A stretch of 64,000 nucleotides of DNA from Cololabis saira (GCF_033807715.1 NC_084590.1:3104001-3168000), one strand, 5' to 3'; shown: positions 34,217 through 46,734, counted from the stretch's first letter. Numbers and translations: made by a program. The notes: generated by a model from the letters alone, not told the origin.

Positions 34217-36720
34217 CAGGAACCGTCTGGCTGACCTGTCCAGCACTCGCTGTCCCAACAGGTGCAGCAACTCTTTATACAACTTTTAATGTGAATATAA
34301 ATAAAACAGGATTTTACTCATGAACTCTGACCTCGTCTTTGCTTCTTGGTTCTGTATCAAGACGTGGCTATAGCACCAAACCACATGTAGCCTGCGCTCA
34401 GACTAGTGGTGGTTGGTGACCTTTCCAGGAAGTTTGCTTACTTCAGTTGAGACCTACTGAACAGTCTACTGCTGTGGACAAAAATACCAACCAAATGTGT
34501 TACAGGCATCTTTAAACCTGGCTGAGCACATTCTGGCCTCGCATATTCAATACTCTGGTAGACAAATGCCTGTCATGTGGCATGACACCTATCCTGCCCA
34601 AAACCAAGGTTTTGGAACCATCTACAGGTCACTAGGTGTCCTCCAGAGACCGTAATCTGACTCCAATCCTGTGGTGGCACCTCATGGCCAGTTGCAAGAG
34701 AAATGTTACATGTACATCGGCGTATACATTAATCACTGGTTTAGGTGCTATCAAGGACAGATACTGAAATAACTCCAGAGCATTCATTCCATTGGCTACC
34801 TGTAGAATCAATTAAAAATTTTATTACTTGCATATAAAGCCCAAAACGGCTTAGCTCTGCAGTATTTACAAGATAGTGCCTTATGTTCCTGGCAGAGCTC
34901 TCCGCTCCCAGGGTGCAGGTTTACTCGTAGTTCCTAAATGTAGATTTGGAGGGCGGGCGTTCTGCTATCAGGCACCATTACTTTGGAACCAACTTCCAAT
35001 CTGGGTTAAGGAGGCTGACACCACCTCCACCTTTAAAACTAAACTTAAAACCTGTTTAAAGCCTATAGTTGGTGTTTAGTAAAACTCTAGCTGGTGTTGG
35101 TAAACCTCTAGATAGTGTAAACTCTAGTAGTCTTGTTGCAGCTATAGAACAAAACTATAATAGTTAGTCTCAAATATAGCTTCGCAGTAGATATGCTGCT
35201 ATAGGCTTATGCTGCAGGGGGGCACCGACATGATCCGCTGGGCGGTGCCTCTCACCCTTCTTCTCCTCTCCTTTTCCCTGCCTCTCTTCTCCATTACCAT
35301 TTTTATTTATTATAAATATCTCATAGCTATCATTTTTGTCCATCGTTCCTGTAGTTTCTTGTGCCGGCCCCCCTTTTTTTCCTCTTGTGCATGTTTGCAG
35401 GCTGGAGCCTCGGAAGCTGCGTTCTGGACCGTGTTCCCGCCCCCCCCCCCCCATCCCCGGTCATCCTGTTGCTGCTTCCACCTGCCTACGTGGATGTCTG
35501 CTATTGCTGCTTCCGCCTGCCTGCACCCCCCCCTGCTGCTTCCACATGACTGCTGTGTGCTGCTGACGCCCCCCCCCCACCTCTGGTCATCCTGCTGCTG
35601 CTTCCACCTGCCTGCTGTGTGCTGCTGACGTCCCTGACTCCCCCAGTCTGGCCTTCGACAGGAGGGTCCCCCCTCATGAGCCTTGTCCTGGTCCAGGTTT
35701 CTTACCTCTTAAGGCTTTTCTCCCACTATGCGAGTTTTTACCTGCCATTGTTTATATAATTGCTCGGGGGTTTATGTTCATGTTCTGGATCTCTGGAAAG
35801 CGTCTAGAGACAACATCTGTTGTATTAGACGCTATATAAATAAAATTGAATTGAATTGAGAGCAACTGGCTGATCTCTGGTGTTCCCCTGGGGTCCATCC
35901 TTGGTCCCCTATCGTCCAATCTTTACATACTTTCATTAGACCAGCTAATATGTTCCACAACTATGCAGATGACACTAACATCTGTCGCTGACAGTAGAAC
36001 TTGGGCCTGTGGAGTTTTGTTGCTGCATAAAACGCATTAGTATGGATACAAAAGCATTTTGTTGAGTTAAATTCAGAGGAAGCTGAAATCGTCAGTTCCA
36101 CAGAAACAAAGTGTCATCAGTTACCTCATGACTCTCTAGAACTGAAAAACCAGCTTAGAAATCTGGATCTGAACTTTCCTCTCAGCCACGTTAAATCAGC
36201 CTTTTTTACCTCCAGCTCGGCCTCCCATCTTTTCATCAGTTTCATTCTTTAGTGCGTACCTCCACCTGTTTGTTTTCACCACCACCCTTCACTCATCTGT
36301 AATCTGATCCGTTAGTGTCTCCACCGTAGAAAACAGTGCTGTGCATGACCCTTGATGCAACCCCACCTCCACTTTGAATCCCTCCATCATGCCTACCACA
36401 CATCTCACCTCTTTTATGCTGCTCTAGTACAGTGATTCTCAACCAGGGTCCGTGGACCCCTAGTGGTCCGTGGTGTAATTGCAAAGGGACCGTTGGTCAG
36501 CGATATATTAAAAAAAAAAACATCCAGATATTTATAGAATTTTAAATGTGACGGAGACCTTTATCCACCTTAACTACAGAAGGTAACATGACCGTCTTTT
36601 ACTCTTTACGTGTAATTCATTGTATTTTAATAAGAAAACTGTCAACCATTTGCATTGTTGAAGTTACTGCACGACACTGTTAATACAAACGTAACACGAT
36701 TCAAATTGAACCCCCTTGCA
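34217..36720. repeat. 3' flank of gene D, shared with flanks of B and C
   Basis: Matches 20868-22224 (inverted) and 25360-26960. Contains the degenerate L2-like RT remnant and a CAGTGATTCTCAACC hAT-like end near 36430. Interrupted at 34783-35862 by a younger L2. Confidence 0.75.
34783..35862 (+). mobile_element. L2 fragment e, 5'-truncated
   Basis: RT C-terminal end (PYVPGRALRSQGAGLLVVPK) with small deletions, then the 3' UTR with CCCCCCC-rich variants and tail ending AAATTGAATTGAATTGAG. Inserted in the flank of gene D; the flank resumes with GGCTGATCTCTGGTGTTCCC. Confidence 0.88.
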
Positions 36721-36819
36721 GTTTAAAATGCTTTTATTGTGAAATATATGCAGGAAACTGTTCATTCTGATCATTAACTTGCAAAGTTCGAGTTAGCTTT
36801 GTTATATCATGCGCCTTAA

Positions 36820-37906
36820 AGCAGCACTATGTAACTTTTCCAGCTTAATCTAATATTTCATCATCATCATTGTGATGGAACATCAACTTCCAACAGGTTT
36901 AATGAACCTCTGTCATGGTCTGAGGGGTCTGTATCTCCTTCACTGGCACTATGTAACTTTGAGGAGCATGGTAGGAACCCTGCCACACTAAAAAACTACA
37001 CATTTTTACAGCTTTGACTGGTTTACGGCATACGTCACTTCCCCCTCCTTCCCGATTCGTAGTGGAGACCAAAGCTGGGCGGGGCGTGGAGCGCAGAGCT
37101 CAGCAGAAGCTGGTATCATGGCCCAAGCAGCGGAAAAACCCAAGAAAATAAAAGTTTTATCGGAGGAGGCAAAAAAAGAAAGCGGGAGAGTAACAAGCTA
37201 AATGCCCGGACAAAAATAAACATTGGCCCGGCGTTCACTCGCTGGCGTGGTTTTGGTAATTCTAAAATTACTGACAATATCAACAGACACATAGAATAAT
37301 AATAGTGATCATAAAATTGTGTAATTCGCAATGAGGAAGCTTTATAAAATAATACAATTGAATAGAATTACAGCACTAGAGGAAAGAATGCAATGCAAAG
37401 AAAATGTATAGAATATTTCTAGTATTTTTCCTGAGAACTGTAAAATTGTGCAGGGCTGATCTGCAAAACATTCAGTTATTCACAGGTTATGAAGTATTTT
37501 TTTATTTTGTCAGTAAGTATGTTGGACTAGCGTATGAGTTTGTAGTTTGGGGCTCATTATCTGCTGAAACAGGACGGGGGGGGCGGGGGAGACTTCACTA
37601 ATAAAACCAAGTTGAACTTAGTGATTTTCAACATCGTCACATTATTATGTTTAGCCAAAAATAGATACATTACCTCTTCACTATCCATCCTGCAAACGAC
37701 CGCTAAAAACAGAAAAGTCGTTTTGAAAGTCCGTCCCGTCTTATTTCATTTACTATCAAAACAAATGCAGTGACGGGGACAGGAGTTTTCTGGCAGTACG
37801 CGCTGGTGCTCATGGGAAATGTAGTGTTCTTTCTGGTAAAGCACTACCGCTTTTGTCCAAAGGAGCCGCCAAACTCAACAAAAGCTGAAAGTTACATTGT
37901 GCTGCT
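36820..37906. mobile_element. TTAA-target DNA element, 1087 bp
   Basis: Flanked by TTAA at 36816-36819 and 37907-37910. TIRs AGCAGCACTATGTAACTTTT and GAAAGTTACATTGTGCTGCT. No transposase visible. TTAA duplication suggests piggyBac- or Kolobok-type mobilisation. A second copy lies at 59032-60451. Confidence 0.85.
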
Positions 37907-37910
37907 TTAA

Positions 37911-38324
37911 GAAAGAAGATCCTGACTTTGAGAAAATGGATGAAAGCTTCTTTAGTCTGACAAGTTCTTGTAATTGTGGCTACCGCTGTTGTGAAAATAG
38001 TCAGCAGAGGATGAAGACAAACGGATGATCATACAAATGATTGATGAGGCAAAGCCCTCATGTAATGTATGCATGATTATTAATGTTATAGTACAAATAC
38101 GTCATATTAATTTGGCCAAAAACAGCTGGAAACCAGATTTTTGTGGACTGACCGCCATCTGTGCCGTGAGGTTTTAAAATTTTTGTCATTTAAATGAGAT
38201 GTTGTCTGATGTCTGATGTCTGATGTTAGATGCTCACAGACAATTTATGTACGGGAATTTTTGGAAAGCAAAATGTCTTGACTCCTACTGACTACTTTAA
38301 ACTGACGTTAAACTTCACCTAAAC
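37911..38324. other. No gene seen
   Basis: Short stretch with a TGTCTGATGTCTGATG repeat near 38200 and no coding frame. Confidence 0.5.
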
Positions 38325-38407
38325 CAGGGATATTCAATTGGCGGCCCGCGGGCCACATGCGGCCCGCCAGGAGCTTTTATGTGGCCCCCTCATATTTAAA
38401 AAAAATA

Positions 38408-38464
<57 letters not shown>

Positions 38465-39522
38465 AATATATATATTTTTTTTTTATAATATTGATGCACC
38501 GAATGTTCGGAAGAAAATAGCAAAAAAACACTTTCGGTGTTCGGTGGAATAAATGGGGAAAAAAACGAACAGTTAATAACGGCGTGTGATGACGCAATCG
38601 AACAGCGTGGAGTGAGGGGGGAGCGGTGTTAAATGCAGCAAACATGTCAGCATGTCAGATCATTACTTGGATGTGGGGAAAAAGCAGAGGACACGAGAAA
38701 TGATCCAGGCTGAGTTGGATTTGGAAAAGCCGCTTGGTGATGGAGGCGGTCACGGGGCGCACAGCGCAGGAGATCGGGGAGAGAGCGCAGAGAGAAGGGC
38801 CGATGCGGTGGAGAACCCTCACTATATGTTTGACGAGATCCTCCAAGAAAATAACCCAGATTTTTACAATTATTATACAAGGCTTCAAATTGCGGAGATC
38901 AGCCCCACCGCGACCCGATTAAATGGATTTGAATGGGAGATAATAACACCCGATAACACCCGATCTCATATCACAAGTTGCTTTTTTATGTGACATTATG
39001 GGGAACCTTAACAAACTCAATCTGCAGCTACAGGGGAGAGACTGGAGTGTGGCTGAGATCCTCGAGAATGTAACTGCGTTTCAGGTCAATCTGAGTCTGT
39101 TCCTACCTGACATAACGGGGAGGAAGATCCATTTCCCCACGCTACGCAGTGTCCCTACCCATCTTGGTGGAAAGTGGTGCTTTGTCATTATGGCGTGTTT
39201 TATTAAAAGTAGGTCAATATCAATTTCATTAAGTTTGCACAATGCATGGTTTCAAAATTAACTTGCATTTAAAATAATATTTCTTTATCTGAATATTATA
39301 TTTAACATTCACAATGACTAAATCTGGAGACAATTAATACATAATTCATATGTAAACTAGATATATTCAAATGTATAATACAAATGTATTATATATACAT
39401 AAGTCTTCGTCTTTGAGTGCAAAATACATTTTGAAAACCCCCACATTTTCAAATTGTGCGGCCCTCTCCATACAGTCCTTTTGCAGATGTGGCCCCCGGC
39501 CCAATCTAGTTGAATACCCCTG
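38325..39522 (+). mobile_element. hAT element with transposase remnant
   Basis: The ends CAGGGATATTCAATTGGCGG and CTAGTTGAATACCCCTG are hAT-like. The flanks acctaaac (38317-38324) and gtctaaac (39523-39530) agree at 6 of 8 bases. The frame at 38998-39180 reads NKLNLQLQGRDWSVAEILEN, VTAFQVNLSLFLPDI and FPTLRSVPTHLGG, like the mid-region of hAT transposases of the ZBED5/GTF2IRD2-like group (LN.LN..LQG). An upstream frame at 38652-38990 is of unclear origin. The catalytic and dimerisation ends are missing. An (AT)n tract lies at 38412-38458. Confidence 0.8.
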
Positions 39523-39736
39523 GTCTAAACCATCTTAGTTGTTTTTCGCTGCTCGTTTTCTTTTTAACTTGTAAGAAGCTTCTTTCCCTCAGATTCCCTT
39601 TATTTATTTGAAAACCACATTTATGCTTTTGTAGGGTAACACTGTGCTTCATTATCAGTCACTTACGTAGGGATACATTGCAGTAGACAGTTCTCTGACT
39701 TATCTGTAACATCTACTGGCTCACCTTTCTCCTCTG

Positions 39737-40631
39737 TTGTACATACTGGATACAAATAACTGCTGTAGCACTTTAGAAAACTGTCATATACTGACGTTTG
39801 CAGATGACACTGTTATAGTGAACCTGCTGAAAAGTACTGAGACTTCACATGGTCCTGTGTTTGAATATTTTTTTAAACGGTGCGAGGAATCTTTTTTATC
39901 TTTGAATATCTTAAAGACAAAGGATACGTGTATTGATTTCAGACGCGTGCAGCCCTCTCCTGTAAGGAAAGTGATTGAGGGTGAAGAAGTTGAAATTGTT
40001 GAGTCCTATAAATATTTAGGCACTATTATTGACAACAAACTGTCATTTGGAAAAAAATTCAGACTCGATATATAAGAAAAGCCAGCAGCGCCTTTTTTGT
40101 CTCCGAAAACTTTCTAAATTCCAGGAGGTGGATTCTTCCCTGATGTCTATGTTTTATCGTTCTTTCATCAAATCTGTTATCACTTTTTCTTTCATTTGTT
40201 GGTTTCAATCTTTGAAGGTCAAAGACAGAAATTTGCTCAATAAAGTTGTCAGTCTAAGCAGTAAAATCATCGGGTCGGCTCAACAAACTTTACAAGAACT
40301 TTATAACAAACAGCTGATCAAGAACTCCATGTTGTCTGATTCTCACATCCCTTAATAAACAGTTTCAGTTTCTACCATCACTTACTGCTTAGACTCCCTT
40401 TTGCAAAGACAAACAGATACAAACACGCCTTTGTTCCTCCGCTTTTAAATGCCGGAAGGAAAAGGTAGTGGGTGAAAAAGCCTTCCCTCTCAAGCTTAGG
40501 TCTGTACTATGATGTGTAACTTATTGTAACTTATTGTGTATATTTTATGTATATTTAACATTGTGTGCTTCTCCTGTCGCGAAACTAATCGCCCCCTTGG
40601 GGACAAATAAAGTGATTGATTGATTGATTGG

Positions 40632-40677
<46 letters not shown>
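39737..40677 (+). mobile_element. Rex1-like LINE: RT C-terminal half with (GATT)n tail
   Basis: The frame at 39737-40075 reads LTFADDTVIVNLLKSTETSH (RT motif C, FADD), CEESFLSLNILKTKDTCIDF and ESYKYLGTIIDNKLSF. After a frameshift 40076-40355 gives KKSQQRLFCLRKLSKFQEV, SFIKSVITFSFICWFQSLK and KIIGSAQQTLQELYNKQ. The 3' end is GGGGACAAATAAAGTGATTG then a GATT-type microsatellite (40613-40677). 5'-truncated. Confidence 0.87.
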
Positions 40678-40891
40678 TAGTTCTACTTTTCCCCATTCTG
40701 CAGTGCCTCTGCTCCTGTACCAGTTTCATCCCATCTCCTCTGTGTCATGTAACTCTATATCCCTCTCTACCTTTGTCTTTTTCCATTGTCTTACAGACAC
40801 ATGACACCTGTTGTCCCTTTGATACAAAATACTCCATTTCTTTTGGAAACGTGTCCTTTAACTGTAAGCTATGCTTATTGCAGCTGTATTA

Positions 40892-41259
40892 CAGGACTGT
40901 CTCCGAAAATTAGAATATTGTGATAAAGTCCTTTATTTTCTGTAATGCAAAAATGTCATACATTCTGGATTCATTACAAATCAACTGAAATATTGCAAGC
41001 CTTTTATTATTTTAATATTGCTGATCATGGCTTACAGCTTAAGAAAACTCAAATATCCTATCTCAAAAAATTTGAATATTCTGGGAATCTTAATCTTAAA
41101 CTGTAAACCATAATCAGCAATATTAAAATATAAAAGGCTTGCAATATTTCAGTTGATTTGTAATGAATCCAGAATGTATGACATTTTAGTTTTTTTTAAA
41201 TTGCATTACATAAAATAAAGAACTTTATCACAATATTCTAATTTTCTGAGATAGTCCTG
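40892..41259. mobile_element. Palindromic mariner-type MITE, 368 bp, copy 1
   Basis: TA-flanked (40890-40891, 41260-41261). Ends CAGGACTGTCTCCGAAAATT / AATTTTCTGAGATAGTCCTG. The whole element is a long near-palindrome (AATATTGCAAGCCTTTTATT in both arms), predicted to form a very long hairpin if transcribed. Confidence 0.9.
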
Positions 41260-41985
41260 TATAAGCAGTGGCCAAAATAAACAGGACATAGCTAAACTTA
41301 ACTTCAGCATAAAAAAATGCTAAAGCTTCATGGTGATATGAAAAATATTAGCAGCTGAGTTCCAGCATGATATCCTTTTACAACATGCAGTCCACTGCAG
41401 TGGTAGCCCTGTATCAGTGAGCAGCTTTTGTTTGTTCGCCAAGTTTGTTCGCCATTTCATTTACTATCTGTGCAAGCAGTTGACCTGCTTTGTGTAGCAG
41501 TGCATTGAATTTGATGCTCACCCAGCTCGGCCTATAAAAAGCTTTAAATGTCCTAGTCCTTTAAGAGCAAACTGGAATGCCAGGGAACATCAAGAGACCT
41601 GTCGGTCACAGGCGCCGGCTATATTTACCGGCCCTGAAACTTGATCTGTGGTATTCTGGATGACTGTGCTCATACTACTCTCTAAGTAGCACTCCACTGC
41701 TTTCTGTCTGGCCTGGCTGTTGATAACACCGACGGTGAGCTCTTCACAACCCAACATAACTAACCGTTTTTCCTTCCCTTCTTTAAAGGTGCTTGCTTAA
41801 TGCTTGAATTCCTGAAGGAGTTGGTTGTTTGCTCGGCTTAAGGACACACTTTGATGAACATAATAGAGGGTACAGAAAACATTTTGGAACGTTTTGTGGT
41901 TCAGTTTTTGATACACAAAGAACTTGTAGTTATACTACAATAAATGTTTTTATTACATAGCACAAAATACAGTATTTACAATTTA
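41260..41985. other. No gene seen
   Basis: About 725 bp between two MITEs with no frame or repeat that I recognise. Confidence 0.5.
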
Positions 41986-42352
41986 CAGGACTCTCTCAGA
42001 AAATTATAATATTGTGATAAAGTTCTTTATTTTCTGTAATGCAATTAAAAAAACAAAAATGTCCTACATTCTGGATTCACTACAAATCAACTGAAATATT
42101 GCAAGCCTTTTATTATTTTAATATTGCTGATTATGGCTTACAGCTTAATATTAAGATTCACAGAATATTTCAATTTTTTTAGATAGGATATTTGATTTTT
42201 CTTAAGCTGTAAACCATGATCAGCAATATTAAAATAATAAAAGGCTTGCAATATTTCAGTTGATTTGTAATGAATCCAGAATGTATGACATTTTTGCATT
42301 ACAGAAATGAAAGGACTTTATCACAATATTCTAATTTTCTGAGACAGTCCTG
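41986..42352. mobile_element. Palindromic mariner-type MITE, 367 bp, copy 2
   Basis: TA at 41984-41985 and 42353-42354. Same family as the copy 1.1 kb upstream, ends CAGGACTCTCTCAGAAAATT / CTGAGACAGTCCTG. Confidence 0.9.
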
Positions 42353-42428
42353 TACTTGTAGCTGGTTGTGATAGTAAAAACCTGAAAACATCAGTAGCAT
42401 GATTGATGTGACATGTTTGTTTCTACAG

Positions 42429-42533
42429 AAGAGTTCAGTGTCTCAGAGCTCATGTAGAGAAAGAACAGTAGGATGTGTTGCTCCAGAATCTGTGGGGACT
42501 AACAAGCACGGCGAATACATTACAAATACAGCA
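42429..42533 (+). other. Candidate 105-bp exon, unidentified
   Basis: Preceded by a good acceptor (TTTGTTTCTACAG) and followed by a donor (GCAG then GTAACA). The frame is open through it (SSVSQSSCRERTVGCVAPE, then TNKHGEYITNTA). 105 nt is a multiple of three. No family recognised. It could be an upstream exon of usp2 or of another gene, or a chance exon-like stretch. Confidence 0.3.
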
Positions 42534-43317
42534 GGTAACAACAGTGCACACACGTCCAACACTGATCTCTGCAATCTCTTAAAATCTAAATCTAAACATC
42601 TTTTTTCATTACACATCAACTCTATTTCATTTGTTAAAATACATTATTTTTTCCTTTCGTTTTCTTTTTTTTTTGTATTTCAGGTCAATAACAATAATTA
42701 CCAATGATTCATGGTAAATGGTTTGCACTTATATACAGTAGTTCCACTTTAACCTAACCTTGAGCTCCATTCTGCACCCCACAAACTGAGATACTGTGTA
42801 AAATGAATGAATAAATGAATGTATAAGGAAAGTAACAGTGACTTGCAGATCTCATGAATGCGTGAGAGATTTTACCATTCTAAATCTATGAGCTATTTCT
42901 CCGTCCTTATTTTGCCTATGCTACGGACCGAGTCTGCTGGGTATTGCCAGCATAGCAGGCCGAGGCAACGTAAACATACACTGGTTGATCTGTCTATGGA
43001 GCCAAAGTCGCGAAATGATCGCAGTTCCAAAAGCTTCTGGCGATCATAAACTACTTTCCTGACAGTAGTGACTGAAGTTGTGGTCTGTAATTTTGCTGGA
43101 AAGACCAAAACTGTTGGGAGCCTGTGCAGTTGCAGCCAAACCCTTCACCTGCAACCTGTAACCCTGCATTTGGATTCTAATCAATAAAATAAAACGACAT
43201 AGTGTTTAAATTGTTTTTAAAGGAGAAAAAAAATGCTTAGACACTGACTTGAGAAATAATGACAAAATGTATCTCAATCAGATCTCGAAGTTTAGTTCTG
43301 GACGAGTTTTTTCTGCA
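42534..43317. other. No gene seen
   Basis: AT-rich; short fragment of the TATATAG-type dispersed motif at 42713. A 63-codon frame at 42858 has no supporting feature. Confidence 0.5.
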
Positions 43318-44646
43318 TACACTCACCTGCCACTTTATTAGGTACAACTTGCTTGTACTGGGTTGGACCCCATTTTGATTTCAGAACTGCCTTAATTCTT
43401 CGTAGCATAGATTCAACAAGGTACTGGAAACATTCCTCAGAGTTTAGTCCATATTGACATGATAGCATCAGGCAGTTGCTGCCCATTTGTCGATTGCACT
43501 TCAATGATGCAAATCTCCCGTTCCACCACATCCCAAAAGTACTGTTGAAGAATATTATCAAAACCAGTTCAGAAGTCCGCTGTGGTGTAGTGAGTTTTAT
43601 TCAGTAAGCCGGCGGTGAGCAGACTGACGCAGCGCATGTCTGGTTTGGTGTGCTGACCAAGAATTATTTGAAATCATGACTTTTATACAGTAAGTTCAAA
43701 GCACAAAAGGCAGGAATAAACAAACCAAGTGAGAGACAAAAAGCAATTTACAGTCAGATGTGATCTGTGGCCAAATGCCGTTATCGGGCATTTGGCATGA
43801 CTGTCACTGAGTTGTAAATTACCCCATAGGTTGTTCTCGTGATTCAAGTCTGTGGCCAAATGAGTTGGTATTAACATATCAGTCAGTCAGGAACATCATC
43901 ATATGGCATTCCCGTGGTTTCAAGTCTGTGTTTGAGGCCAGTTCAAAGCTTGTGAGCCCTGCAGGGGGTAGGAAGCTGGAGTCTCACGTCAGCCATGGTG
44001 TCACAATGCCTCATCAGTGCTCTATTAGATTGAGGTCATTTGAGTAGTGACGTCATTGTCATGTTTAAGAAATCAGTTTGAGATGATTCTCACTTCATGA
44101 CATGGTACGTTATCCTGCTGGAAGTAGCCATCAGAAGATGGCTACTTCCGATGTGGTCTTCTGCTGCTGTAGCCCATCCACCTCAAGGTTCTATGTGTTG
44201 TACGTTCAGAGATGCTCTTCTGCAGACCTCAGTCGTAACGAGAGGTTATTTGAGTTACTGTTTCCTTAATATCAGCTCTAACCAGTCTGGCCGTTCTCCT
44301 CTGGCATCAACAAGGCATTCGCGCCCACAGAACTGCTCACTGGATATTTTCTTTGTTAAGGACCGTTCTCTGTAAACCCTAGAGATGGTTGTGCGTGAAA
44401 ATCCCAGTAGATCAGCAGTTTATGAAATACTCAGACCAGCCCATCTGGCACCAACAACCATGCAACGTTCAAAGTCACTTAAATCAGCTTTCTTCCCCGT
44501 TCTGATGTTCAGTTTGAACTGCAGTAGATCATTTTGACCATGTCCACATACTTTAATGTGTTGAGTTGCTGCCATGTGATTGGCTGATTAGAAATTTGTG
44601 TTAAGGAACAGTTGGACAGGTGTACCTATAGTGGCCGGTGAGTGTA
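43318..44646 (-). mobile_element. Tc1-like transposon remnant, internally deleted and interrupted
   Basis: Ends TACACTCACCTGCCACTTTA and GTGGCCGGTGAGTGTA are the TIRs of a well-known fish Tc1-type element, with the ATTAGGTACA word inside. On the minus strand, pieces of the transposase gene are recognisable: near 44500-44380 the start with the paired-type helix region, near 44110-44160 the FQQDNA-type segment and 43540-43350 the C-terminus (SKCFQYLVESM-like). Large parts are missing and 43543-44016 is a foreign insertion. Confidence 0.85.
43543..44016 (-). mobile_element. Probable solo LTR, 474 bp
   Basis: On the minus strand it starts TGATGAGGCATTG and ends TTCAACA, the TG...CA ends of an LTR. 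Inside are TATAAAAG (43687-43680) and AATAAAA (43601-43595), in the order and spacing of U3, R and U5. The flanks are gtac / gtgc (4 bp, one mismatch), and the interrupted Tc1 sequence continues on both sides. No internal retroelement genes are present. Family (gypsy-like or endogenous retrovirus) not determined. Confidence 0.65.
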
Positions 44647-44952
44647 CATATTAATGGTTAGTACGATCATTTGGTAAAACCATTTCCAGTGATATACATA
44701 TGGATTTGATCTTGAAACAGATGTTTGTTTTCTTAAGGTGCATGGGTGTGTATAAGAGTGAGTGTCCTATATGATTCTTAAGTCCTGAGTGTACTGAGCA
44801 GAGCAGCTGCTGAAAAGGAAGTTTTACAGGTGATGAGTGGCTGTCTGTCACACGGCCTCCTCATTTACTGTGAAGTTGATCATTTATCTGTCATTTATCA
44901 CTTATGCATTGTAAAAACCCCAACTTCAGTTTGTGAATTTAACAGTTCTATC
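44647..44952. other. No gene seen
   Basis: Unremarkable sequence between the Tc1 remnant and a MITE. Confidence 0.5.
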
Positions 44953-44955
44953 TAA

Positions 44956-45233
44956 GGGAGCTTTCACACCTGTCCCGTTTGGAGCAGTTGTTCCAAAAGA
45001 GGGAGCGTTTCCCCCTAAAGATCGGTTCGTTAGGGTTAGGGTTGGTATATGTGAACACAGCAATCGCGCTCGGATGTGGGACAAAACAAGCGAGCCGAGA
45101 TCTCCTATGAGAGGTTGTCTCGGCTCGCTTCCATTCCAGACCTGGAGCGGTTCGTTTGCAGTGACAACAAAATCGACACAGCAACCGACACAACTCACTC
45201 ATAACTGTGCTTAAGATGCTCCATAGTTGTTGA
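44956..45233. mobile_element. Harbinger-like MITE, truncated copy
   Basis: Starts GGGAGCTTTCACACCTGTCC after TAA and continues TTTGGAGCAGTTGTTCC. The right end is missing where a LINE begins. Full copies at 53471-53944 and 62388-62728. Confidence 0.7.
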
Positions 45234-45239
45234 GCAGTT

Positions 45240-45600
45240 TCTGTGCAATGTTTTTGCTGTTCCAATTACTAGTTGTTGTTCCTGGGATCTGCTGGAGCCA
45301 CTCTCCCAGAGAAGAGGACACAGCTGCAAGTTCTCCAACTATTATGAGCACCACATCTCGTCCTTCAATCCTTGGTACTTATCCAGTTCCTTGGGTTACT
45401 TCCTTTTGATATTGCTGTCGCTTGGGATTGCTACGTCAATCACCACTGTTCTCTTCTGTTTACCACCACCGCGATTTCTTAGCCACCACCAGTTAATGGG
45501 CCTGGATCACGAAGTCCCACGGGATCTTCACTCTTTCATTCTCCACCACCCAGGGAGGTATCTCACGCCTTGACTCTGGAACTTCCAACCCATACTCGGT
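45240..45600 (-). mobile_element. LINE RT C-terminal fragment, different family from its neighbour
   Basis: The minus strand reads VPESRREIPPWVVENERVKI, later KYQGLKDE and VVGELAAVSSSLGEWLQQIPG across several frameshifts. This is the C-terminal pattern of some fish RT elements (KYQ.L..E, then ..LGEWLQQIPG). It is joined at about 45600 to a Rex1-like RT region, so the open frame there is a chimera. Confidence 0.6.
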
Positions 45601-46260
45601 GGAGACGTTCCTGTACGCAGGATGTCTTCCACACCACTGAAACCTTCTCCTGGCTCAGACTGAAGTTAAAAAGCTCCTGCAGTATCTCACATAGCTGGTC
45701 AGAACAGGCTTTCAAAACACCGGGGCTGATGCCATCTGGACCTGCTGCCATCATGCTGCTGCAGTCATGTTCCATTTCGGTCTCTGTAGTTGCCTCTTCA
45801 TCTGACTGCTTGGGACAGACAGGCAGTAGGGTGAGTTGGAATGCCGCCCAGCATCTGATGATGTAGTAAAAGACAGTGATGGAGTAGCAGCAAGATCCAC
45901 TGCTGAGGTGGAAGATGAGAGCTGAGGTGTAACTTCAGTTGTTTTTGCACTGACCTCAATAATTCTCTTCCTTTCTCCCTGAGAACTCTTTTTTTTCTTG
46001 TGGAGGATCTCTTTCAGGTCACTGGTGGCCCAGGGTTTATTATTGGAGAAGCACCTCACTGTTCTGGTGGGGATGATGTTGTACCTGTGACATACTCAGT
46101 CCAGTCAGACGTATCTCCATGAGGCTCACAGAGTGGACCCCAGTCTGTGGCCTCAAAACAACCCTGCAGAGTTTCTTCAGCTTCCTAAAACCCCCTCCTC
46201 ACAATCATTTAGGTCACAGGTTGCCTCTGGATAATGGGTTTGTAGGTGGAAGAAAAAAAT
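45601..46260 (-). mobile_element. Rex1-like LINE, linker to RT start
   Basis: Minus frames give ATDWGPLCEPHGD, RCFSNNKPWATSDLKEILHK and AAGPDGISPGVLKACSDQL / LFNFSLSQEKVSVVWKTSC, the Rex1/Babar-type linker and RT N-terminus. Frameshifts present. Continuous with 47669-48590 once the MITE at 46265-47668 is set aside. Confidence 0.8.
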
Positions 46261-46734
46261 ACCTGGGGCCTCATCTATAAAGCTTGCTTGCGCACAAAAC
46301 AGGGCTTGAAAGATGCGCAAGCCACCTTCTACGCAAAGGTTGGTATTTAAAAAGAAAAAAACAACAGAAAAATGTGTGTATCTTTAAGCCAACCCTGACC
46401 CTCCCGAACGAACATTTTGAAGATATGGGGAACTGGTGACGCAGGCCGTGAGGTGGTGAAATGAAGCCAGATTCATGTAATACTCTTAATGTCATCACAT
46501 ATCAGACCTATAGATCCACGTACACCCGGTGTTCTGCCAAGGTGTCCTACCTCTGCAGAAAATACTACGGTACGATTTCTTTTATCTCAGTTTCTTTTTT
46601 TTCCAAAGGCTTTTTCATGCAAATAGATGATTTAACAGCAGGAAGTCAGAATGTGCTTCCACATAGATCTATGTATAGACGCTTTGGCGGAAGAAAAAAA
46701 CCTGTCAAATCACGCTTCCACATAGATATTGGAA

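Noticed and set aside
38652..38993. 114-codon ORF as an independent host gene
   Set aside because: It lies within hAT-like ends beside a transposase remnant; origin unclear but host gene status is unsupported.
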